A model generated the notes under the pieces. It searched no databases. It was not told the DNA's origin and was given only the letters and a program-made list of their open reading frames with translations. The translations under genes and the position numbers were made by a program. A stretch of DNA of 64,000 nucleotides from Sapria himalayana. Its lineage: Eukaryota > Streptophyta > Magnoliopsida > Malpighiales > Rafflesiaceae. This document shows, in pieces, positions 11,279 to 24,900 of the stretch; the first letter of the stretch is position 1, and the number at the start of each line of letters is the position of its first letter. Where the stretch lies: NCBI GenBank assembly GCA_029783825.1, contig JAREIK010002991.1:1375281-1439280 (forward strand), given 5' to 3'.

Positions 11279-14200
11279 GTGTGTTAGTTGATCTGAATTT
11301 CTTTTTCGTCGAAACTCTAAGGCACTGTAATTATTGGAGGGGAAACTCACGTATAATTAATCATCGATTACGTTTACTTGGTGGCTCTGTACGCGCAACA
11401 TGGCGATGACTACTGCAAATACTCATTCTTGCTTTTTTTTTAGATTTTCATGAAGTTCCACTTGATTGCACATGCCTGAAAGTTTTCCCAAGAAACCACC
11501 ATGTTCTTCAAGCGATCTATATTTGTTCGTGACATGCTATTGTGGTAATGAAAGCGTGCGATTCTCTCATTTTCACCGAGAGGACAAAGAAATTTTAGGA
11601 GATAAAAATGAACATCTTCTTTTTCTGGTTACTCATAGAATACGTAATCCGACACAGTGAAACAAAACTGGTAATGATGGATATATGCTAAAGCTTTGTA
11701 GATGACAATGCAGCATAGGTTGGTAGATCACAGATGCATAAAACAATAATCAATAAACACAAATATGAGATGATTAAACATTATCATAAGCTGGCATGCA
11801 CATATTATGAACATCTAGTTTGGATGATAAAAAAATAAGTCACAATCCTCTCAATGCATTTATTAATATTTCAATCAATATCATGTTATAATTTATGGTG
11901 GACACATAAGTAGTAGTAATGAAATTAATTTGGTATTTTTTCTTAGATAAAGTTATAATTTATTTTAATATATTTTATATGCGAGTAAAAATTAGATTTA
12001 AAATAATATATCATGTTGTAAGATTATCACAAAATGATGCAGTAGTAATGAAATATAAATTTTAATCACTTTTAGAAAATATTTGATTTAATATATCAAA
12101 TAAGATAAATAGCAATATTCAAATATAAATCCATAGGAGAATCTAAAAAAAGAATTAATTATTTTGATAACAAATCTAATATTAAGTCTGATAATGACTA
12201 GATAGTTAAGTCTATAAATAATCACCAGACATGAAATGGCTTGTGTTAGATGTGAATTATAAAAATTATTAAATATGGTGTTTTATTCCTTGTTACCAGA
12301 TTAGATATTATTTATATTATTAATTTATTATTTTTTAATTTTTTTATGATATATTTGTTTAGATGCAACTATTTGCATACTTGATCAAAGAGATCTTTAG
12401 TTTGTTTTTAAAATTTGAATTGTGCATTAACTTGTTTTTTTCTTGAATACAAACTCGCTCTTGAAAAAAAAGTGATAAATAATAATTTTGATATATTGTA
12501 TAGAGATAACGTTTAGGATTATAATGATAGTAACTTATGAGAGATACTTTGAATCATATATTTTTGAGGAGATTAAGTATTCACTTATTTTTTTGTTACT
12601 CTCATTTGTTAATAGTCATATAATAAAATATATAATTTTTAACTTGTTATTTTATGAGTGGATGAAACATATAAAAATAAATTATTTATTTCTCAGGAAG
12701 AAAAATTAAAGATAAAATTATTACTATAATCAATATTTTTATTAGTAGATTAATAAATTGATATTTTCATAATAATCTCGAGGAGATCTCAATTAACTTT
12801 TTTAAATTCTAAGTCGTGTGTTAGATATTTATGCACTAGATTGATGAGAGATGTATTGGATATTTTTTTTATTATTATATTTTATGTAATTGCATTATTT
12901 GTAGGAAGCGCCTAACATATGAGTTGTCCCATTATTTTATTTTTTTATTTATAATGTCAAGATTTCTTTTGTACATCATGAGTGATGCTGTGTTAATTTT
13001 TGATATCTTATGAGTGTTATTTCTTTTGCATAGGTATTAGTAATGGAGGTAGATATGATTGCAGGAGCGAGACAGATCAAGTAGTTTCTTGGTATCATAT
13101 ATTTGTACTTTCTCCTTGATAATTTTATGATTTTTTGTAGTTAGATTTTGAATGATCATATCTTTTCTTTCATATCATAAATCTATTAATAAACAATTTA
13201 ATATATGCGAGGCAGACAAAGTCCTAAAAGAGATATTTCTTATATAACTATACAACATATATTGGTGGTAGATTGAGTACTAGTAATGATAGAGATAAAT
13301 ATATGAGATTCTCAGTACAATACAAACATTATAGGAATGACCATACTAGAAAGAAATATTAAGAGTTACTTTCAGATAAAAAATCGAGAGCATTATAAAT
13401 TATTGAAAAAGAGGTTTATTATCAAAATTATTTAGGGCTCCTCATAGAGTTTACTCTGCTATTAATACAACATATACTTACTGTGCTTAAGATGTTACAA
13501 CTTTTATATTGTCTCTCTTTACTTCAGGCTCATGAGTCATTGACTTATGATTTAATAATCATATTATAACTAATTATTTTTTGTTCATTATCTTTTTTTT
13601 TTTGCTTATTGAATTTTTTTATCGCAAATAATAAATTATCCGAAGACTTTGATAAATATTTTATTTGATATTGAGCATGAAAAATTATTTTGTCGCAATT
13701 AAGATTAGATATTTAATTAGATACTTGATTATTAAATTTTAATTAATTACTTATTTATTCAAGACTTGGTCATCATTCTTTGGCAAAAATGATAATATTG
13801 GATCACAATTTTAGACATGTCTCTATATTAGATTGTGAGGCTTATACGTTAAAAAAATATTCATGCATATGTTCTTTTTATCCAAAATAAACTTGAAGTC
13901 ATGTGTTATCAAGTTGGAATATGATTCATATTGAGAGCTATTAGTGCAACTTGACTTTAAAGAAGTAAAGCAGAGTAAGGGATCCAAATATTTTTTTTGA
14001 ATTCTTACATTGTCTAAACTTGTTAAACAACAAGCCGTAGTCAAAAAAAAATAAAAAATAAAATCAACACTAATTAGTATTTTATTAGTCTCAATGGAAT
14101 AATACTTGTACCTCTTCTGGGCATTTGAGTATCTAAGAAAGTCATCGTTTGTGACCATAATTATTATATTGTGATGACATGGGGAGGGATATCCTAAATG

Positions 14201-15499
14201 AAACAAGTACTCTCAAAAACTTAGGAAAGTTAAATATTTTATTTTTCAAGATATAAAACATAAAAAATCACATGATGAAGAAGGATAAATATGTCTATTA
14301 TATAGAAATATTTATTAATGATGTTGTTTGTTGTTAAAATCATTTTTTCAAAAAATATTTTAGATTATTTTTATTATATAGAAATATTTAAGTTATCTTA
14401 GTTAAATGATTTTATGATTAGTATAGTAATTGTTGAAACTATAAACATATAATGATAATATATTATCATTCTTGATAATTTTTATATTTTTGTTAAATTA
14501 ATTTATTATTTTTTTATAAAATAATTATAAAATATAAAAATTAGTGAATTAAAATGAAAAAGAAATAATTAAATAAAAAATATATAATTATTAATAATGG
14601 TAAAAAGAATCTCAAGATATCCTGAGTATTTACTCTATCAGTTTGCTATTTGTCTAAGTGAATCAAATTAAATTAGTCGTTATAAATACAAGTCTGACGA
14701 ATATGATAAGGAGTTTCAGTGTGATTTCTAACTAACAAACCTCACAATCTAAGATTGAGTCATTCTCAACACTAAGATTTAAAATTTTCAATTTTATAAG
14801 AGATTTATAAATGAACAAATAATGAATCCAAAATACTTAGGCACCTAATAACATACTTTATTATAAAAGTAAGAACACACAATTTATCATGCTTAGTCTC
14901 AAGGGAAGTGTTTCTCAAAATTTTTTCATCTTACAAATTAATATTAGTAGAATAAAAAATAATATTAAAATTGAGTTGTCAAGAAAAAAATTCATAGAAA
15001 AAAGACTATTAGGACACCCATTATCAAAAAGAACACCCATTGTCAAAAAGAACACATGAAAGAGATAAAGTATAAAATTAAATATTATAACAATCAAAAG
15101 TTTTAGATAATATTTTATTAGCTATAATACATTTAAGGAACAAAGATAAAAATTTTAAATAAAGAATAATTATTCTGTGATATGAGTATTTGTCCATGAA
15201 ACAATAACTCTAGGGGAACTCGTGAAGTTACTTGGATGGGTCCGATAGTTGATATATCTCTCTCATTAACTTGTAGTTTTATTTTTCTCATCATTGGGAA
15301 CAACTCTTAACATTTATATTTGGCGTTATCACTTCTAATACAATATGTGTACTAAGAATCTCTTATCTTTGTCTCTAAACATGACTGACACACACTCAAC
15401 CTCCAGTATAATTTACTTACTTCATCAGTCGAAGTAAAAATATGTATAAATAATTATATTGCTCACTCGATTGACACTAATAATCTATTGATATCTTGT

Positions 15500-15900
15500 C
15501 ATTCACTACACGATGTGCATGTATACTACACTTACAAACACTGCATTGTTCTCACTCATACAACACAACTACATGACTACACTACTTTCATGCACACTAC
15601 ACAACTGCATGATTGCACCACACTTCATACTTCTCTATATGTTACACATGTTGCACAAAATGCATGTATACCATGCACACACATTGTTACACATACTAAT
15701 ACTATTCATTTCACAATCAACCTATCACAAAATGGTCACCATCTCCACACACAAACATATTGTTACATTTTTTCACACCCAAACACATTGTCGCACCATC
15801 ATGCCATCATGCTCCTACCACTGGCACACACACTTAAATTTGTTTGTACTATTACAATTGCATATATATACTCATGTCATCGCATGTGTATCATCACTTG
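15500..15900 (+). repeat. CA/ACTAC-rich low-complexity region
   Basis: About 400 bp dominated by CACA, ACTACA, CATGCA and ACACAT words, with almost no G on this strand. Two overlapping long open frames (15488-15958 and 15513-15905) are products of this composition, with His/Thr/Cys-rich translations. Confidence 0.8.
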
Positions 15901-15959
15901 CATGATTATGGATCAAATGAGAGTAATGATAATTTCTAATTTTGTTGGTAAATTTTAAT

Positions 15960-16500
15960 CCTAGAAAATTTTTGCTTTGGTAACTTGAAAAAAAATATTA
16001 TTTAATAATATTTATTGTCAATTATGATATAATATAATATAAATCTAAGGAATATAACTAAAAGTAAAAATATTTAGGGCAACCCACAAGTTGGATGCTC
16101 TCAACACAAACATGAATACAAGAAATATAAAAAAAAAATTGCAATACTTTTTGATGATTATAAAAAAATTTGTACTCATTTTTAGTGATGATGATCAGTG
16201 ATAGTCAATGGTATTGGTAGCTATTGCTCTGGCAAGTATGGTGACATTGAACCACTATATGTTTGTTTATTTTGTTATGATACTATGTGGAGATCATATC
16301 AAGTGCACAAGACTTTTAATTTATCATGTGATTAATATATCAATAATCTTATTCTCAAAAGTCAAAGAAGTTATATCTGGAACACGAGACTTATTATTTT
16401 TAGATGAAAATATTTATCATCTTATCAAAGCATGACCTCCAACATATATATAAAATATAAAGATTTTTCAGGTGATTAGTTATTTTAATATTATTCTTAT
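15960..16500 (-). repeat. copia-family 3'-end fragment (antisense)
   Basis: The segment GGGCAACCCACAAGTTGGAT near 16078, followed by CTCTCAACA, recurs in related form near 19920, 51560, 57180 and 60596. At 51560 and 60596 it lies just beyond an antisense copia RNase H remnant. The downstream segment TTTTCAGGTGATTAGT (about 16468) recurs near 57314. Confidence 0.5.
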
Positions 16501-16986
16501 TTAAATATATTTAATTTTTGAAATCTTATGAAATTTCAATTTTAGTTTTTTGTATAATTGTACACAAACATGAAAATTTTTGAAAATAATTGCTTATAAT
16601 TCAATCATTTCAGTATAAAAAAATAAATATTACAAAATCATTTGGAAGGCTTCTACTATGGGTGCTCAATATACACCAAACAAACTACATATTACATTAG
16701 CTGAATACATACTTAGAATAAATAAACTATAAGATGGAAATTTATAAATCAAAAATAAATGTGTGAGATCTCAATAATAATTAATAATTATTTTATAACA
16801 TTTTTATTGTTCTCGGAGAAGATTTCAAAAGTTACATGGCCATCATTATTTCTGTTGTCAAATTTTAAGTGTTGTTGGATACATTCTAATGATATTTGTT
16901 TATTTAAGTTTCACTTTTTGGTGCTGCCCATTTTATGTTTGCCATCAAAGTAATTTTTTTTCACTAATATAAATTATTATTTTCAG

Positions 16987-17061
16987 GTCACTTCAATTTC
17001 ATGGAAAGAAAAAGAACTAAACATGGTTGATACACCTGGACATGCAGATTTTGGTGGTGAA
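16987..17061 (+). CDS. EMB2785-like: TypA/BipA-like GTPase, exon 2
   Basis: 75 nt (25 codons, residues 112-136) between TTTTCAG and GAA|GTATGG. It encodes [20 protein letters not shown] followed by DFGGE. DTPGH (126-130) is the G3/Walker B motif that binds Mg2+ and carries the catalytic His130. The short spacing from G2 is as in BipA. Confidence 0.95.
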
Positions 17062-19839
17062 GTATGGATTACCTCGGTTTACTTGCATATGTATCCTCAA
17101 CTTAGAAAAATGATTGTGTTGCTATTTAGTAGATACTTACCTTAGTTTTTTTTTTTTTCGGTGTTCATCTTCACTCACACTCATGTCCAAGTATAAGGTA
17201 TATAGAGCCTCAAACATTAAGATGTGTTACTATTTAGTAGATATTTACATTGGCATACTTTTATCACTCATTCATGTCCAAGGATGGTGTCTTGGGAGCT
17301 AAACATGCAAAGACATTTCTTCTTATTAATAGACATTCCCTAAGCAGTTAAGTTACATTAAATGATGGAAAAAATGTAATAATTATAATAATGCATTAAT
17401 TAATTCTCAAAATGCAAATTGAGTATCAATTGAGTCACCATATTTGATGCTTATTGGATGATAATTTTTCACTTAAGTCTCAATTTTTCTTTTAATCTTT
17501 TTTAAATTATTTTAATTTCCAAATCTTGCTTTTACAAATATTATTGTTTTATAATTAATTCAAAGTATAAATAATATTATACAACAAATATATTATTTCA
17601 TATTTTGTATGTTTCATTTGACATTGATATTGTCATATTTCCTTAAGAATGCTCTAATGTAGCTTAATAATTGCAAATGTGAATAGAAACTAAGTAAATA
17701 ATGTTAATCATTATCATTTAAAACCTTGTAAGTTTTTAAATATCTTTCTTAAATTATTTAATATGTTCTAATGAAGTCAATGTAATATTATGATATAATG
17801 TTATTAAAAATAACTAGCAACATCTTGATTATTCTACATTATATTTGTTAAAGAAAAAATGGGTGTGAACCATATTTTGGATTTGATTGGGCTTATCACT
17901 ATTTTTTTATAATTTATTTTTATTATCTATCAACTATTTTCATATTAATCAACTTATTTAAGATATATATGATCACTATTTTCATATTTATAAAATATGA
18001 TACAACAAAAATAAATAAAAATAAAAATGCACTAGGATCATTTTATACTACAAACAATCTAATAGTACAATAAAAATAAGTAAATATTAATTTCAACATT
18101 CTTTCTAAAATAATGCATATGTATCTAGTGCATAAATTAGGAAAGAAAAAAAAAATATGAGGTGAGATTATCCTAAGATATTCATCCAATTGTCTATTAG
18201 CTGATATCAATAGGCACTCAAGGTGTAGAAATAGAATCCTTTTGTAATTTTTTTTTTTGATAAAATAATATTTAATTTTAATATATTTTATTCATTCTTG
18301 GAAGAATAGATTAAAAATAATGTTTTGTAGCATGATTGTAAAGAGTAATAGAATGTAAAATTGAGATATTGATCTTTGTTAGCATGTGTTCGATCTAAAT
18401 GCTTGAAAATGGTAGTCATCATTACTCATTTTCTTTGTCTTTCTATTTGGTTGGAAAATTATTATTTTTCTTATTTTTTAGTATACATAGAGAAGAAAAA
18501 CTCTTGTATGGTATACTTGTAAATATTATTTCTCTTGACATTTCAATGTCGTGTGAACAAATCATGTTTTAATTATTTTCTGAAATTAAACAAATATAGA
18601 AAAATTTTGTATTTTTTTTGCATAAAAAATTCATGCATCTTAAGAAAAATTATTAATGAACATAATAAAATAATAAAAATTTTCACTTGCGGTGCTCCAA
18701 TAGGATGCTTTTACATTTGTATTGAAATAATTTATAATAATTTTTTTATTTTTATTTTATGTCATGGTTGGGAGCAACTAATATTTAGATTGCACTAATC
18801 TGAACTACTCAATATATAAAAGTCTATTTTGTACGCATACTATGATTCCATTCTATTGAGTTTTTATTGTTGTTGTGATTTAGAATTCAACATGATATCA
18901 TCGACAATTTTAGGGGATACAAAATGTAGGGTTTGTAAGGATATAGAAATCTTAAAGAGAAGGCTCATGCATTGTACGAACATAATGTGGTTAATACTAC
19001 GTGCATTGTTGTTGTGTATCATGAATTAAACATATCTGATACATTAAGATCAATTTATTAAAACATTTTCACTTGTAGTTGTGCGTTGATCTACATTTAC
19101 TTAGCAATCTTAGTCTAAGTTTGAGGTGATTTTTTTAATAAGTGATCAATATATCTTTGTGCCATAAATTATATTTTCATCGATGTAATCTAAAGGAAAA
19201 AAGAATGCTTTTAATTTCTACTAGGTTGTTTTCAATGGTCCTATATTGATCATGATTATTTTTTTAATCTTACCACAATATACACTTTTACATAAAAGGG
19301 AATTACAATCGAATTAAAATGAAAATTGAAAAATATGGATTGTAAAACCAAAAATTATGGGTTGTAAATGTGGGTTGTAAATAGTTGACTGTATTTTCAT
19401 GATAGTATGATTAAATTGTTTTAGTTTGTTTTTTTTTAACAAAACAAAACTTAAAAGGAAAAAAACTTAAGAATCTATAGTATTATGTCGGTGACTATTC
19501 TATATCACTGTCATGAGCTTTGATGTTGTTGCCAAAAAAAAAAATTCTTACTACATGGATCATATAGCTAAATATCTGACAACCTCAAAATAACAAGAAC
19601 TAACATGAATGATCCACTATATCTGGGTGTTTTAGTGGTATAGTGTGGTGATGCTATCATTATCATCGAATGTTTTTGTAGATAATTGTCATCGGAGCTC
19701 AATTAAGAGTGTGCAATCATCCATGCTCCTTAGTTTAAGAAATCTCTTTGATACCATGAAAAAAGGGGAACTAATGAACAATTGAGGTTTTTCAAATGAA
19801 AGGGAGATGAGAGAGTGAGGAAAAATAATGAAAAAACAA

Positions 19840-20110
19840 ATAATAAATTTTTATTAAAATGAAAATAATTAGTTTTAATACAACAAAACGCACACACACA
19901 CACATACATATACAATTTCGAGCAATCTACAAGTTAGATGTTCTCAAATAATTTAAAAACAAATGTAAGTAACATAAAATAAACTAAAACAAATATATGT
20001 AAGAAATACCAATAGCATAAAATAAACTAAAACTTTTATTATAAGTAACAAATATAAATAACAATAAAAACAAATACATAAGAGAGAAAGTGTAGGTATT
20101 TATGAGACAT
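19840..20110 (-). repeat. copia-family LTR-type fragment (antisense)
   Basis: TTTCGAGCAATCTACAAGTT (about 19915) with GATGTTCTCAA is a diverged copy of the GGGCAACCCACAAGTTG...CTCTCAACA segment at 16078. A short CA run lies just before it. Confidence 0.4.
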
Positions 20111-20116
20111 ATATAA

Positions 20117-20305
20117 TGATAAATTTTGATTTTTCACCATAACCAAGTTGGATTTAGTGATTTAGGTTGTGTTTGCCTGATATAATTTTTCATTTTTTTT
20201 TATTTTTTTTCTACTTAATGTTATTATTAGTGGGTAATTGTGATGCAATAAATTTTGTGATTTTTCAATCTTTATTGGGGCCGATTGCACCAATTTGATT
20301 TTGTA
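20117..20305 (+). repeat. Direct repeat, left copy
   Basis: GATAAATTTTGATTTTTCA... through GTTATTATTAGTGGGTAATTG to a CCAATTTGATTT-like end. It aligns with 21063-21245 at an offset of about 946 bp. Confidence 0.6.
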
Positions 20306-21062
20306 GCATGACTGTTATTATTATTATTATTATGCAATAAAATTTGAGCAAGAGAAATTTATTCAATGAGCAAATATAATTTGTCTGTTGTTTTTTAGAA
20401 AAGGAATATTTGATTTTTATCACTTACTCTTGGACCTAGTTTTAGATCAGACTCATGATGATTGGATGCAAACTAGTGCTTTGTTATTACTCGTGTTATG
20501 ATGTTTTATTGAGGTATAAATTTCAATGGTATTTATCAATTTTGATACGTGTAAATTGATTTTAAAGTTGACATTTTTAACTTCAATGGAGGATACATCA
20601 TAATTATGATGTAATATTTTAGTTGATGAAATTTTAAATGTAAAATCACTTCTAGCCTATTAGATTAGATGCACTAATTATTACTAGTTTTTTCAGTTTG
20701 CTATATAGATTTTGGATGCTTTTCTTGGTGGTGATAGATTAATTAGCGGCTACTAGATAGTGGCATATCCTTGGGAGTTTTTATTTTTGTTCACTCAAAT
20801 ATAATTATATCCTATTCAAGAGTTTTATTTCATATTAGTGTTGTGCCACATAATATTATAATTTTATTGGTATTTTTTGAATCTAAATTTTATGAGGATC
20901 GTTATTATCTTCTTAGGCTAGTTGATAGGAAGTCATTTTTAGGGTGTTTTGACTTATTCTATGCTTTCGTTCTCAATTAATATTTTTCAAGATTTGGATA
21001 AATTTATTTTCTAGATCAATTTAGTAAAAGAGAGAGTGGTAGGTGGCCAATAGGTGAACCTA

Positions 21063-21245
21063 TTGATAAAATTTTATTTTTCATCCAAACCAAGTTGAAT
21101 CGAGCTATCTAAGTTGAGTCAGCCAAATAAGGTTTTCTATTTCTAATTTTTTTATTCTACTTTTGATGTTATTTATAGGTATTTGTGTTAGAATAAATTG
21201 TGGCTTCCAAGTCTTTATTATAGGTGATTGCTCCAATTTATATCT
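21063..21245 (+). repeat. Direct repeat, right copy
   Basis: GATAAAATTTTATTTTTCAT, AACCAAGTTGAAT, GATGTTATTTATAGGTATTTG and GGTGATTGCTCCAATTTATAT follow the same order as the left copy at 20117-20305. The pair could be the ends of a small LTR-type element or an old duplication. Confidence 0.6.
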
Positions 21246-21482
21246 CAATATAACTTAATGTAATGAATAATAAATGTGTTAGGTTGACACGATTTGTAGC
21301 ATGCGGCACAACTCTAACATGTTATCATGTCATGTCATACATATCATGGTTTATAGTATGGGTCATGCCATTTCAGGCACGACATGATTTGTAGCATGGG
21401 CTGTGCCGTGTCAATACGGTTTCAAAAAATGTCAGCCCGACATGGTCCTTTGTATTGTGTCTTGTTGGCTAGTGTTGAATTT

Positions 21483-21549
21483 GGTTGGGTCATGACAACC
21501 CCCACCATGGCTGAGCACCAGGCATGGTGGGGGTTGTCATGACCCAACC
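21483..21549. repeat. Perfect inverted repeat: 27-bp arms, 13-bp loop
   Basis: The left arm 21483-21509 (GGTTGGGTCATGACAACCCC, then CACCATG) is exactly reverse-complementary to 21523-21549. The spacer is GCTGAGCACCAGG. The surrounding hAT relic is diverged, so a perfect pairing is unexpected. Confidence 0.95.
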
Positions 21550-21550
21550 C

Positions 21551-21648
21551 AATCACATCAATGCAAGCCTGGGTCTAGTCCATGCATAGTTTGGATTTGT
21601 TTTAGGCTAGCCTTGATCACATCAAGGCAAGCCTGGGTCTAGTCCAGG
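21551..21648 (+). repeat. 64-bp-spaced direct repeat in the hAT relic
   Basis: ATCACATCAATGCAAGCCTG with GGTCTAGTCCATGC (from 21551) recurs from 21615 as ATCACATCAAGGCAAGCCTG with GGTCTAGTCCAGGC. Two differences in about 34 bases. Confidence 0.85.
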
Positions 21649-22559
21649 CTATTCTGGTTGGCTAGCCAGGCTGAAACTGGCCCATGCGTGCTGGCATGCT
21701 GTTTCGTGTAAATGTCACATCTTTTACGGCATGTGGGCCATGATGATGGCCCATGCCACAAGCTTGTTTTATTTGGGCCATGCCATTGTTGCTGGCCTTT
21801 CTTGCTGTCCATTACGTGTCGTGCTGCAGGCTTCAGGCCAATTTAGACACCTCTATCAGTTTTTTAAGGAACAATTTTCTGCACTGCATCAAAATATCAG
21901 ATACATATCAACTCTACCAGGGAATCATCACAGAGCTGACACATTATGCTCCTCACTAAAGTAATGTATATAAGAGTTTTCTCTAGGTATTCAATAAAAT
22001 CATCTTAGTCTTTAAGTAATACAGCATCCATAATTTCATAATCACACCTAGTTCCTTGGTCTTTTATCCAGAAGCTTTTAGCAACATCACAAGTGATCAT
22101 TGTTTCTTTAGTTCCTTTTATTCACCCACTATATTATCATTGTTAATAGTTTAATTTTTATATTTATTTTATGCAATAATATCAATCTTAGTTTATTAAT
22201 TGTTTATTGTTAATCACGTGTTACATATGCCTGATTTTTTTTTGTTGCTTTGTATTTGTAAGTTGCAATGCAAAGTAAAATAATACTTGTTCTTTTTCTA
22301 TTGATATTATCATGTAAGATCAAATGTTATTCATGATGAGTTTTTTTGGTTTTTGAGAAGTATGGTATCTATGTGTTTACTACGCCCATTGGCACATCCT
22401 CCATGTGTTTAACTATTTCAGACCCATTTCTTGTCAACTTTCAAATTATTCATCATTTCTTGGGCAAGTTGATACTTGTGAACCTTAGCTAGAAGGGAAG
22501 CACATTTAATGAATGTGAGGCATGCCAATAGGGAAGTGTACTAGAATTTGCTGCCTAAC

Positions 22560-24241
22560 ACATCATTTTATCTATTTTAGACCCATTAGGATTGTTTCAC
22601 ATGATTATCATAATAATCAACCAAGTTTTATTTTAATTATTTGAGTTTGATTATATGAATTATATTTTTCTAATCAATTTTATTAAAAATTATATATACT
22701 CTTAATTTTTTAGTTATTAGATTCATGTTAATAATTTCTACTCAATTCATTCTAGGTATATCTCTAGTTTTTTTTTTTTTTTCATTCCTCTATTTGAATA
22801 GGCTTTCACACTCTAATTGGTATATTAAGAGGTTTGTGTTGGATGTAACAAACCATCCCAGATGGTTCTCATGTATCTTATCAACTAGAAAAATTTTTTA
22901 GTTTTTTTAATAATCTTATTTTTAATTTTATTATTTAGTTTTATCTTTTGAATATGTTATTTCTTGATTGCTCAATATTCACTTTCATATAGTATGATTG
23001 GTTGTATAGCTATTTTATAATTTTTATTTATTTATTTGACACTTGTCTATCATGAAGAATTCTTGATGTAACTATTTATTTGATCAATCTAACCTAAAAT
23101 CTATGTGATACATTTTCATCACTCTCCTCATTTTTACTTAATATAGAGTTTAAGTATTTAAAATTATTAATTTTTGTTTTCTCATTTTGATTATTATATC
23201 ATTATCACTCATAATATAATTAAACTCATATTTCAAGTATTTTGTCTTATTATGATTAATTATAAAATCATTTGTGTCAATGTGTAATTTTTTAATTTTT
23301 TAGTTTTCGATCTAATTCTTGTTTAATCTTATCAACTAATAATATGTCATCGGTAAATAACATATACTGAATAATATCTTCTTGGATGTATTTTATCAAT
23401 TTATCTATAATTAGCACAAAAATAATAGAATTAGGTGATAATTTTTGGTGTAGTTTCACAATTATTGAAAACTCATGATTGATGTGTTGAACTTGAACCA
23501 ATCTAGACTTTGGATATCATTTTCTCATACATGTCCTTGATTGGTTCAATATAGATACTTGATATTTTTTTCTTATATAATACTTAGTAAATAATATTTT
23601 TTTGGCTATATTATAATTTTTATTTAAATTAATAAATATTATGCACTATTCTTTCTTATTTTTTTATATTTCTTAATTCATTGTCTAACTAATTAGATAT
23701 CCTCAATAATAAATTTATTTGATATATATTAAAATTGATTCTCAAATATTCTTATTTTACTTTATAGTTTGTATTCAATTATTTTTTTAATATTTTATTG
23801 TTTGACATATGAAGTTAATATTTTAATAATTATTATAATATTGAATATTTTATTCTTATAAATATGGATTATAATACTGTTTTTATGTATCTGATATTTT
23901 TTTATTATCATGATCTTATTAAATATTATAGTCAACTAATTTATGTTTTTTTTCTAATGATTATTTAAATTTTAATAGAAATATCATTAAACCCTAGGTT
24001 TTTTTAATATTTATTTTCTTGAGAGTTTTTCTAATCTTTGTGAGTTTTATCTTGATAACATATATAATATTATTTAATTACTTATCACACTTGATATTTA
24101 AGTCTGCATCATTGAATTTGTAAAAAAAATAATGAAAATATATCTAATCTCTCTTTTTTATTAATTATAATTTGATTAGTTTTATTCTTAATAGATTTTA
24201 CTAGACTAATATCTTTATTTTTTTTCTCTCATCCAAGTAAA

Positions 24242-24312
<71 letters not shown>

Positions 24313-24900
24313 CTTTCAGAATAATATATTACTCGAAGTCTTTTTATGATTATATTTTTTGAGATGCAGATCAATTATGATTAATCTATGTTGATTGGTT
24401 ATTTTTACTTGTTATCACTGTATAATATTTGTATATTCTTTTTATTATCTTTCCTAATGAGAAAAAAATCAAAAATTCTATTTGATTCTTATTAGAATTA
24501 TTTTTTAATGTCACCAAATATTTTATTTTTCTTGTCGTAGATATTAGCTATAGGAAAGTCATAAGCTAAAATAAAGGTTATGATATTTTTTTTATCCATT
24601 TCTTTTTTTAAAACCCATATTATTAATGGTATATCTTATAATTCTTATTATTTTTCTCTACCAACTTATTTAAATTTATATCAATTATAATTTTTCTTTG
24701 CTTGGGTATACTTTTATTAATCTATTTTTATTTTCTAAAAAAAATTATTTATTTTTTTCCAAGTCTTACTTGTAGACTATACATACTAATCTTTTTTAGG
24801 ATCTATTCACTTACTATTATTTTTATTGCAATAATTTTATCTTTAGTTATATTGATTTCTATAACTTTATTTTTAAAGTTTTTATTTACTATTATTCTAA
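22560..24900 (-). mobile_element. RTE-type LINE relic (non-LTR retrotransposon)
   Basis: On the minus strand, 23501-23292 reads LHQKLSPNSIIFVLIIDKL, then QYMLFTDDILLVD, equivalent to the LHQGSALSP...MLFADDIVLVD core of plant RTE-clade reverse transcriptases. Upstream (23590-23500) IKDMYEK matches the preceding RT block. Downstream near 22860-22800 the frame-shifted text NHLGWF and ECESLFK, with a basic K-rich stretch, matches the RWFGH...RRGRPK C-terminal region. The catalytic AD/DD is FTDD. Stops and frameshifts throughout make it inactive. Both outer boundaries are approximate, and the endonuclease part above 24310 is only weakly seen. Confidence 0.75.
24244..24310. repeat. (TA)n microsatellite
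   Basis: About 33 uninterrupted TA dinucleotides inside the LINE relic. Self-complementary and prone to cruciform formation and length change. Confidence 0.97.

Larger units (their letters stand above)
11279..16986 (+). other. Intron 1 of the GTPase gene (5.7 kb)
   Basis: Starts GTGTGT and ends TTTTCAG. It is AT-rich with no second gene. Contents: a CA-rich low-complexity stretch (15500-15900) and a copia-related fragment (about 15960-16500). The open frame at 13823-14206 (minus) has no recognised similarity and is taken as chance. Confidence 0.85.
21280..21856 (+). mobile_element. Decayed hAT-like (family A) GC-rich relic
   Basis: A GC-rich block in AT-rich intron, dense in TCATGCC, GGCACGAC and CATGGGC words shared with the intact family A copies. 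It ends AATTTAGACACCTCTA (family terminus TTGACACCTCTA). The left end (TTAGGTTGACACGA at about 21279) is ambiguous and no target duplication could be matched. Open frames inside are shadows. Confidence 0.5.

Noticed and set aside
13823..14206. 127-residue minus-strand frame in intron 1
   Set aside because: No recognisable motif, AT-driven composition and no splice or start context; treated as chance.
15488..15958. Two overlapping His/Thr-rich frames of 156 and 130 codons
   Set aside because: Both come from the CA-rich low-complexity region in intron 1.
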